DNA from: JALSNL01 sp036479585
GTDB taxonomy: Bacteria; Bacteroidota; Ignavibacteria; Ignavibacteriales; Melioribacteraceae
Reading direction: 5' to 3'
Assembly: GCA_965224785.1 (NCBI GenBank)
Contig: OZ245062.1
Location: forward strand, 3,782,001 to 3,846,000
Length of the DNA: 64,000 nt
This document shows, in pieces, positions 56,801 through 64,000 of this stretch. Under the pieces are notes generated by a model that made no database searches, was not told where the DNA came from, and saw only the letters and a program-made list of their open reading frames with translations. The stretch's first letter is position 1, and every line of letters begins with the position of its first letter. Made by a program: the position numbers and the translations under genes.

Positions 56801-57662
56801 TGACCGTTTTCAGAAAAAAAGATTACTTGCTAAAGCAAAAGAGAGAATAAAAATACAAGACGCTGAACATAGAGCAGAAGCTGCAGAGCTTCAAGCAAAA
56901 GTTACAGAAGCTGAAAAAAGAAATATTGAATTGGATAATGAACGAAAAACAAAAGAGCTTGAAGAAGCTCGTCAGCTTCAACTCTCAATGCTTCCAAAAG
57001 AACTTCCACAATTGCCCCATTTAGATATTGCCGTTTATATGAAAACAGCAACAGAGGTTGGCGGAGATTATTATGATTTTAATGTTGATAAGAATGGAAC
57101 TTTAACCGTAGTTGTTGGAGATGCAACTGGTCACGGACTTAATGCAGGAACTGTGGTAACTGCAACTAAAAGTTTGTTTGGCACTTATGCAAATAATCCC
57201 GATATTCTTTTTACATTTTCAGAAATGACTCGTGTGTTAAAAGGAATGAAGCTACCAATGCTTGCAATGTGTTTGTGCTTACTAAAAATTAAGGAGAATC
57301 AACTAACTATATCTTCAGCCGGAATTCCACCAGCATTAATTTATAGAAGTGCCACAAATAAAATAGAAGAATTTTTAATTAAGGGAATGCCACTTGGTGT
57401 TATGAATGGATTTCCGTATGAGTTAAGAACAACAGAAATTTCATCTGGGGATATAATTTTACTTATGAGTGATGGCTTTCCTGAATTACAAAATAATAAA
57501 AAAGAATTGTTCGGATACGAAAGAGTGAAAAAGGTTTTTTCAGAAGTAGCTAAAAAAGAACCTGAAGAAATTATTGAACACCTAAAGAACACTAGCTCTG
57601 CTTGGGTTGAAGATGCTGAACCAGATGACGATGTAACGTTTGTTGTAATAAAAATTAAGTAG
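53823..57662 (+). CDS. Propeller-sensor SpoIIE-type phosphatase, module 2
   Basis: A 1279-residue paralogue of the module 1 phosphatase. Signal peptide (1-27), propeller repeats, the inserted domain (about 520-680) with WDYGWIEN near 580 and SDDSHSFGNWN near 630, further propeller, Y_Y_Y domain, membrane segment near 985, coiled coil, then PP2C/SpoIIE with EVGGDYYDF (Asp1082), GDATGHG, LMSDGFPE and DDDVTFVVIK. The C-terminal phosphatase halves of modules 1 and 2 are almost identical, while the propellers differ, implying different signals acting through one output type. Confidence 0.94.
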   Translation: MKNPINKNHILILLFFVLYSTNYFVNAQELKTEILNTTNGLSNNKVKYLFQDSFGFLWIGTDDGLNRYDGYEFKVFKNDPGNSESINSNVIWCITEDEENNLWIATGVGVSKYIRAENKFKNYDLGRGGSYFSSIVTFIDSKKNIWASVETENINKYNKLTDSWEKQKFVLIDSIQTYRGPIQVIPIMEDTKGKIWAGSVRHGLMWYDEKEKVFREAEIKYEDGVGEFTNAVNTISDIFSDSLGVLWITSINGIYKYNSATKKLKTIKKFTFERVGFNNTIASITQDPHGNVWVTSRYSGLLKFDGISDNYKRLTITGQNYSEAGISNYIFTKNLWDRSGIFWMCTYNKGLIKYDPNKKRFTKYSHTENDNNSISNSNIYSLLESKTLPNTIYVGTNGGGLNTLNTKTNNFSTTHFNSFNNKCQSSVGSIIEEDDGSLWLGTFGGGLIKVNPERKIVKRFILDSTNSNSISNNNINIIKKDSLGNLWIGAWDGGLNFLDEQTNTIKRFSGDYTTYPQEVIDLVKNKVERNLDIAKIIKVGDFQNLSVDFEVEQSGNYLVIAAGEGTFDTGRFDRDTSMWDYGWIENDNNKTLWTSDVIDSTYHIGGATKNRVKIGILSLKPGKYSLKYKSDDSHSFGNWNTAPPNEQSFWGARIFRIDNQSELENIKKHLKENVNKKLLVKGASIRTIHLGKNNILWVGTWQYGLHKINITENYVKTFLLDGGKKKPRSNISINDICEGEGGTIWVATNGGLFKFDSEKETYTTYADNDGLSTSNILSILPGDNNELWISTKNGISQMVENTNGKPIFINYGIESGLDIVNFIESVKLKTNSGKYFFGGNNGLIEFDSQKSLNIPPKLILSDLKISNLSISKIEENELAKTNILNLKNISLNHTQNDLSFEFTALHFSDPKNNKYAHKLEGYEGDWIYDNSRIATYTNLDPGEYTFKFKGSNSEGLWNETGKSISIKINPPWWKTIWAYILYGLLLVATIWGIDRFQKKRLLAKAKERIKIQDAEHRAEAAELQAKVTEAEKRNIELDNERKTKELEEARQLQLSMLPKELPQLPHLDIAVYMKTATEVGGDYYDFNVDKNGTLTVVVGDATGHGLNAGTVVTATKSLFGTYANNPDILFTFSEMTRVLKGMKLPMLAMCLCLLKIKENQLTISSAGIPPALIYRSATNKIEEFLIKGMPLGVMNGFPYELRTTEISSGDIILLMSDGFPELQNNKKELFGYERVKKVFSEVAKKEPEEIIEHLKNTSSAWVEDAEPDDDVTFVVIKIK

Positions 57663-57756
57663 GTAAATGATCTTGTCTCGGCCTAGTGTTTTTACGAAGC
57701 TAGATTACAGTTGTAGTGATTAAATAATTTATAATAATTAAATAGTTGAGGAAAGA

Positions 57757-58173
57757 ATGGACAAAAATATTATTCTTGAAATTAAACTTCCTAATATACC
57801 AGATATAGAATTAGTTGCCTTAGAAGGATTGCAACTAATGGGTAGGTGTCTTGGTATTGATGAAGATAAAATTGGTGAAGCTAAAATTATTGTTACCGAA
57901 GCAATTATTAACGGTCTTGAACATACTGGTAAAGAAAGTCCTTTTGTAGATGTTGATTTTACAATGACTAAAGAAAAACTTATAATCACTATTATAGACT
58001 CCGGAAAGGGATTTGTGCCAAGTGAAGTTGCAGAACCAAACCTTAAAGATAAACTTAAGGGAGGTAACAAGCGTGGTTGGGGATTAAAAATTATGAAATC
58101 AATGTCAGATGATTTTGAAATTAAATCCGATGAGAATGGAACAATAATAATAATAACAAAAAAACTTATATAA
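57757..58173 (+). CDS. Anti-sigma-type serine kinase/ATPase (HATPase), module 3
   Basis: A 138-residue paralogue of the module 1 and 2 ATPases: EAIINGLEHTG N box, DSGKGF G1 box and RGWGLKIMKS. It has GAGGAAAG before the ATG. The STAS gene follows 13 bases later. It most closely resembles the module 2 copy. Confidence 0.88.
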   Translation: MDKNIILEIKLPNIPDIELVALEGLQLMGRCLGIDEDKIGEAKIIVTEAIINGLEHTGKESPFVDVDFTMTKEKLIITIIDSGKGFVPSEVAEPNLKDKLKGGNKRGWGLKIMKSMSDDFEIKSDENGTIIIITKKLI

Positions 58174-58186
58174 AAGGGGATACTCA

Positions 58187-58522
58187 ATGTCATCAGAATT
58201 TAGTTATACATCAAAACTCGAAAATAATATTCTAATAATTACTACCCAGGGTTATATTAATAATGTTGGTGGGGAAAAAATAGAAAAAGAATTTAAAAAA
58301 CATTATGATAATGGAGTTACCAATGTTTTGGTAGATATGGAAAAATCAAATGTTATAAATTCAATTGGCATCTCATATTTTATAGAGATTATAGAGAAAT
58401 TAAACGATAAAAATGGCAAACTATATTTCACAAATCTTGATTCGGCTATTGATAAAACTTTTTCCATAATGGGTTTATTTCAATATGCGGTGAAGGTCAA
58501 TTCAGTTGATGAAATAAAGTAA
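58187..58522 (+). CDS. STAS-domain anti-sigma antagonist, module 3
   Basis: A 111-residue STAS protein, paralogous to modules 1 and 2. Ser59 in VINSIGIS is the probable phosphoacceptor. It starts 13 bases after the ATPase gene behind AAGGGGA. The large phosphatase follows 217 bases later. Confidence 0.88.
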   Translation: MSSEFSYTSKLENNILIITTQGYINNVGGEKIEKEFKKHYDNGVTNVLVDMEKSNVINSIGISYFIEIIEKLNDKNGKLYFTNLDSAIDKTFSIMGLFQYAVKVNSVDEIK

Positions 58523-58739
58523 TTCAAGAAAGTAAATTAATTAGCAACATTGAAGTTAAATCAGATTAAGTAATATTTTCTATTCATAGCTTTAAGCAGA
58601 TTTCTTTTTTATTTCTGAAAATATTTATCAAGAAAAAACTAGTATTGCCGCACTAGATTTAATGGGAAACTAAAAAAACAACAATATTTAATTAGATACA
58701 ACATCCAATTAAATATTAAAAATATAAACTAGGTAAAAC

Positions 58740-61700
58740 ATGAAAAATAATTATAGTTCGGTATTTGGTCACTTTAAAACACATCTCATTTTATTGGTTT
58801 TATTTATTTGTTCATCGCCAAAGGCTCAAACAATTCAAACAGAGAACATATCAATTTCGGAAGGACTTACGTCCTTGGATATACGCTCAGTTATCCAGGA
58901 CAAGTACGGACTAATTTGGATTGGTACAAAAGATGGATTGTTTCATTATGATGGATATGATTTTGTGAGATTTAAAAATATTCCAGGGAAAGCAAATAGT
59001 TTACAGAATGATATTGTTAGGGGGTCGGCATTAGATGTCGATCAAAACATTTGGGTAGCTAATGATGATGGCATTTCAAAATATAACCGTAAAAAAAATG
59101 AATTTGTTAACTACAATTTAGGTGAGCAATTTAACTTAATAGGAAATGCAGGCGGAAGGGTTTTTAATCTTTTAATTGATTCAAAAAATAGAATGTGGGC
59201 AGCGTCTGCTTTTTTTGAAACACTATTGTTTGATACATTATCAAATAACTGGAACCGAGTTGAATATTTACTAAATGATACAAACCGAGTAAAAATAGAA
59301 AACGGAATGACTTTGGCTTTAGCAGAAGATAAAAATAAAAAAATATGGATTGGTTCAAAACAATATGGTTTAATGTATTATCGGGAAAGTGATAGTGTTT
59401 TTATTCCAGCTAAATTCAGGCAGAATTCAGCTAAAATTGATTTTACGGCAAACGAAAACTTTATCACATTCTTATATATTGATCCGACCAACACGATGTG
59501 GATAACTACTAGAAGTGGCGTGTTTAAATATAATTCCAAGACGGGTGATTTAAAAACGTTAAAAATATATGATAATTTTAAAGACGAAATTGCTAATTAT
59601 TATAATTCTATTAATCAAGATAACCAAGGCAATATTTGGATCAGCAATAACTATAGGGGCATTCTTAAGTTTGATGGTATTTCCGATGAATTTGAAGAAG
59701 TAAGTATTTTAAGAAATGGTAAAGTCTTAGGTACTGGCTCCGCTATTATATTAACCAGAACTATGGTAGATAAAACTGGCATTTTCTGGTTCGGAACCAT
59801 TTCAAGAGGTATAATGAAATATGATCCGAGTAACGAACCATTTTTGCATTACACATCAAACGAATCTGATGAATCCGGATTAAGTAATCGTAATATTTTT
59901 GGACTGCTAGAATCAAAAGTACACCCAGGTAAAGTTTATGTGGGTACTAGAGGTGGAGGGCTTAATATTTTTGATCAAACAAATCGAACATTCGAGCGGA
60001 TTAATTTTAATGTTATTAGTGATCAATTTGGAGGATCGGTAAGAGGAATTGCTGAGGATGATGACGATCATTATGGCTTGGTACCTGGGGTGATGGATTA
60101 GTTCACTTAAACAAGAACTATCAGGAAGTTAATAGATACACATTCGATTCAACTTCATTTAACAGTCTATCTGATAATAGAGTTAGAGTTATTAAAAAAG
60201 ATGTAAAAGGGAAATATTGGATTGGCACAAATCAAGGTTTAAACATTCTTAATCCCCAAACAAAAAAAATAAAGCGTGTCAGAAGTTTGATGTCAAGAAC
60301 TTATCCGCATAAATTATATAGTATAACATCAAACCTGTTAAAAAGAAAAAAGCCTAAGGCAAGTATAGATGAGGTTGCTAATGATCAAAACCTTACAACA
60401 GAATTTGAAATACTTAAACCTCGCAAATACTTAGTTGTATCTGCAGGGGAAGGGTTTAGTGATGATTACAGAATGTATGATTATGGTTGGATTGAAAACA
60501 GTAAGAACGATACAGTTTGGGGACACACTCAAATATATAATTCATATCATTGCGGAGGTGCATTAAAAAACAGATTGTTTTTTGAATTTATTGATTTGAA
60601 ACCCGGTAAATATAAACTTAGATATAAATCGGATGACAGTCATTCTTTCAATAACTGGAATGAATCTTCACCTAAATACCCAGAGTTTTGGGGAATTAAG
60701 ATTATTGAAATGGATGATGAATCTCAAATAGCAGAGATTGAAAATTATTTAAATAAAAATGATAACGAACTACTAATAAAGGGAAATAATATTAGATCAA
60801 TTCATCCATCTAAAAATATAGTTTGGGTTGGTGATGACATTAACGGATTAAATAAAATTGATACGGAGAATAACAAAGTAACAGTTTACAGTTATGATGA
60901 ACATTCAAAAAATTCCTTAAGCAACAACAGTGTTCAATTTATTTATGAGGATAAAAAGGGAATGTTATGGCTAGCAACAAATAGAGGCTTAAATAAGTTT
61001 GATCCTATAAATGAAGTTTTTACTGTTTATACTGAAGATGATGGACTGCCTACAAACTATATTGCGTCAATTTTGCCAGGAGATGAAGGTGAATTATGGA
61101 TTGCTACAAGGAGCGGTATTTCTAAAATGGTTACTGATAAAGAAACTAAACAAGTAACTTTTGTTAATTATGATACCAAAGATGGTTTGGGTGGAATGGA
61201 TTTTGTTGCACAGGTAGCAACAAAAACAAACAGTAGAGAATACTTTTTTGGAGGAGAACATGGATTAAATGCTTTTACACCAAAAGGTTCAAATAATTCT
61301 GAGCCGAGATTGATTTTTTCCGATTTAAAAATTTCGAACAAATCTGTAAACACATCTGTAAACACATTTAGTTCAGAAGAAAACCCTTTAGAAACATCCT
61401 TGTTTGATTTGAAGAATTTAGAACTTTCTCATAATCAAAATGATCTAACATTTACATTTGCAGCACTTCACTATTCTAATTCTAGTAAAAACCAATATGC
61501 ACATAGGTTGATTGGGTATGATGATGAATGGATATTTAACAACAAGAGGGAAGCTACATATACTAATCTTGATCCAGGTAAATATACTTTTGCAATTAAA
61601 GGTTCAAATAGAGATGGAGTTTGGAGTTCTAAAAGTAAAACAATCGACATAAAAATAAATCCACCCTGGTGGTTTACGGTTTGGGCATATCTCGGATATG

Positions 61701-62572
61701 GGTTAATGTTTGTAGGTGTTATCTTTGGAGTTGATAGATTGCAAAGGAAAAGGCTTCTTCATAAAGCGAAGGAAAGAATGAAAATACAAGAAGCTGAACA
61801 TAGAGCCGAAGCAGCTGAGCTTCAATCCCGTGCAATGCAAGCGGAAAATGATAGAAAGACAAAAGAACTTGAAGAAGCTCGTGAACTACAGCTTTCAATG
61901 CTACCTAAAGATTTACCAAATTTACCAAACCTTGATATTGCAGTTTATATGCAAACTGCAACAGAGGTTGGTGGTGACTATTACGATTTTCATGTTGGAA
62001 TGGATGGAACACTTACAGTTGTAGTTGGAGATGCAACCGGACATGGAATGAAGGCAGGAACAATGGTAATTACAACAAAAAGTTTATTTAATATTCTTGC
62101 TCCAAATCCAGATATATTAACAACTTTTTCTGAAATATCAAGAGTAATAAAAGGGATGCAATTACACCAACTCTCGATGTGTTTGATCTTACTGAAAATT
62201 AAAGGAGATCAGTTATTTATTTCATCTGCTGCAATGCCTCCAGCACTAATTTATAGGAAAAAGAATAATGCAATAGAAGAACTATTTATGAAAGGTATGC
62301 CACTTGGAGCTATAAAAAATTTTCCATATTCTTTGAAAGAAAGTTTTTTAGAAAAAGGTGATACTATATTAATTCTAAGCGACGGTTTGCCCGAACTCAT
62401 GAATAAGAAAAATGAAATGTACGGTTATGATAGAACCAAATCTGAGTTTCATTCAGTAGGAGAAAAAAAACCAGAAGAAATAGTTGATCATTTAAAGACA
62501 TCAGCATCCCAGTGGGTAAATGGCAATAACCCAGATGATGATGTAACTTTTGTAGTTATAAAAGTTAAATAA
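58740..62572 (+). pseudogene. Propeller-sensor SpoIIE-type phosphatase, module 3, interrupted by a frameshift
   Basis: The same gene as in modules 1 and 2 but split. The first frame runs from the ATG at 58740 (signal peptide, propeller) to a stop at 60099-60101. The second frame, open from 60074 to 62572, continues in register as WLGTWGDGLVHLN, the expected propeller strand, then the inserted domain (YDYGWIEN, SDDSHSFNNWN), Y_Y_Y, membrane segment and an intact SpoIIE domain (EVGGDYYDF, GDATGHG, LSDGLPEL, DDDVTFVVIK). The break is at CATTATGG (60069-60076), where CATTTATGG would restore the frame, meaning one T is missing. The joined product would be about 1277 residues, like the paralogues. 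It may be a true mutation, a phase-variable site or a sequence error. Confidence 0.8.
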
Positions 62573-62617
62573 CACTATTTAATTTATAATCTAATCAATT
62601 CTAAAGGAATGATTAAA

Positions 62618-64000
62618 ATGCTTAAAAAGTTAATTCTTGTTTTAATATTATTTATAAGTCCGCAATTTCTTATTTCACAGGATGATAGTGGTACTCTGGT
62701 TACTTTTACAGAAAAAGATGGAATTCCATCAAATACTATTACTGCTATTTTACAAGATCATCTCGGCTATATATGGATTGGTACCCTGAACGGGTTATTA
62801 AAATATGATGGTTATAATTTTCATCGCGATGAATTAAAGGAATTTATGGATAGTTCCGCTTATAATCCAGGAATTGCTTGTCTATTTGAAGACTCTGAGC
62901 TTAATCTGTGGATAGGTGTTGTTGGAGGAGTAGTAAAATATAACCGTGTAGAAGGGAAATATCATTTGTATAATTTGCATCAAGAATCGGATCTTGGGAC
63001 AGGTGTTCTAAAGTTTATAAGTGCAATTAATGAAGATACCCATGGAACAATATGGATGGGAATAAGTAATTTCAATGGATCACTAAATGAAGGCGGACTA
63101 GTATATATTGAAAAAGATACAAAAAAGATTAAAACATTTCGTGATGAAGGTGATTCAGTTGCAATAAAGAGTGTATATAATATTGAGATTGATGATGAAA
63201 GTAATATCTGGATGAGTGGGGAGGATGGACTTAGCAAAGTAAATAATAAATTAAAGAAATTGGAAAATATAAAGTTTGATAATAGCAGAATTAGTGGTTT
63301 TGACTCAGCTATTCTTATGGATTCTAATGGAATACTTTGGGGTTCCCAATATAGAGTAGGATTTGGAAGTTATAATCCTTCTGATGGAAGTGTAAAATTC
63401 TATCCATTCAATACTAAAAATAGTAATTCAATTTCCAGTAAAAATGTTAATTCTATTTTTCAAGATAAGGATGGGACTTTATGGTTGGGTACAGATAATG
63501 GTATTAATCACTTTACTCCTAAAACCGAGAAATTTAAAAGATACTTCTATGATGAAGGTTTAGATCAAAACTATACAGATAATATTGGAAGAATTGGACA
63601 TATTCTAAAGGATAAAAGTGGTTCCCTTTGGCTAGGTAGCTATGAAAAATTTATTCACAAATTTGATCCATCGAAAAAACTATTCCGATCTTACAAATAT
63701 ATTCCAGATAAATTAGAGAGTCTAAGTCCAGGTTGGATTTTCGGTCTTACAGAGGATAGCGAAAGTAATGTTTGGATTGGTGGTATAAGAACTAACTTTG
63801 CCAGTGGATTGACAAAGTATAATTCACAAACAAAAACAGTAACTCGAATCCAGGGGAAAAACAATTTTAATCCGGAGGTGGCAACTATTTATCAGGATAG
63901 CAAGCAAATAATTTGGATAGGAACCTTTTCAAGAGGACTGATGACATATGATCCCACAAATAATTCATTTACTAAATTTAGTGATAACTTTCAGGGAACG
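62618..64000 (+). CDS. Propeller-domain sensor protein (3' truncated)
   Basis: A new gene that runs past the right edge. From the ATG at 62618 (AAAGGAA 8 bases upstream; another in-frame ATG 9 bases earlier is less well placed) there is a signal peptide of about 20 residues ending in LISQ, then at least six propeller repeats with WIGT/WLGT strands up to the end of the window (461 codons). The rest is missing, so it could be another phosphatase, a histidine kinase or a hybrid regulator such as that at 22.1 kb. The repeats differ clearly from those of the modules. Confidence 0.88.
   Translation, partial: MLKKLILVLILFISPQFLISQDDSGTLVTFTEKDGIPSNTITAILQDHLGYIWIGTLNGLLKYDGYNFHRDELKEFMDSSAYNPGIACLFEDSELNLWIGVVGGVVKYNRVEGKYHLYNLHQESDLGTGVLKFISAINEDTHGTIWMGISNFNGSLNEGGLVYIEKDTKKIKTFRDEGDSVAIKSVYNIEIDDESNIWMSGEDGLSKVNNKLKKLENIKFDNSRISGFDSAILMDSNGILWGSQYRVGFGSYNPSDGSVKFYPFNTKNSNSISSKNVNSIFQDKDGTLWLGTDNGINHFTPKTEKFKRYFYDEGLDQNYTDNIGRIGHILKDKSGSLWLGSYEKFIHKFDPSKKLFRSYKYIPDKLESLSPGWIFGLTEDSESNVWIGGIRTNFASGLTKYNSQTKTVTRIQGKNNFNPEVATIYQDSKQIIWIGTFSRGLMTYDPTNNSFTKFSDNFQGT

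Overview
The window is AT-rich bacterial chromosome from a member of the FCB group, most likely an ignavibacterium (Ignavibacteriae). The pointers are type IX secretion tails with a YPNPFNP-type start on two exported proteins, giant reporter-propeller (two-component regulator propeller) sensors ending in Y_Y_Y domains, SpoIIE-type phosphatases, a TonB-type outer-membrane barrel with a carboxypeptidase-like regulatory domain, and Gram-negative lipoprotein signals. The species is inferred only from gene content.

Left part (1-21.7 kb): the 3' part of a membrane-bound sigma-54 activator, a small tandem RNA/terminator region, and a run of housekeeping genes: msrB, a saccharopine-dehydrogenase-like enzyme, an OsmC protein, alaS, a GreA-like factor, a Prc protease, dnaA, a sugar-nucleotide epimerase, two unrelated asparaginase-type enzymes, a phosphoesterase, an ArsA-type ATPase and a C1 peptidase. 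At 21.70-21.94 kb an intergenic region carries one perfect and several near-perfect DnaA boxes beside AT-rich DNA. With dnaA 8 kb to its left, and mnmE-mnmG-rsmG plus two perfect parS palindromes 11 kb to its right, this is the best candidate for the chromosome origin.

Middle (22-41.5 kb): a one-protein hybrid two-component regulator is followed by a locus of secreted alpha/beta-hydrolases. Two of these are tandem paralogues with duplicated leaders, and a decayed SnoaL-like gene and its relic show how the block was copied. Then come mnmE, two parS sites, mnmG, rsmG and murQ, followed by a HAD phosphatase, an M20 peptidase, a small membrane protein and an outer-membrane receptor.

Right part (41.8-64 kb): a signalling array. 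Three times the genome repeats the order anti-sigma-type kinase (HATPase), STAS antagonist, then a ~1270-residue propeller/Y_Y_Y/TM/SpoIIE phosphatase. The first unit has an additional soluble GAF-SpoIIE phosphatase, and the third phosphatase gene carries a one-base frameshift. Each large phosphatase has the same extra ~150-residue domain spliced into its propeller. Between units 1 and 2 lies an opposite-strand set of STAS, ECF sigma factor, membrane anti-sigma factor and PrsW-like protease, a layout like SigW/RsiW/PrsW. Another propeller sensor runs off the right edge. The array looks like a set of parallel partner-switching pathways whose phosphatases are gated by periplasmic sensing.

Intergenic gaps hold a family of imperfect inverted repeats bounded by TGTCATT/AATGACA. 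No tRNA, rRNA, CRISPR array or intact insertion sequence was seen.
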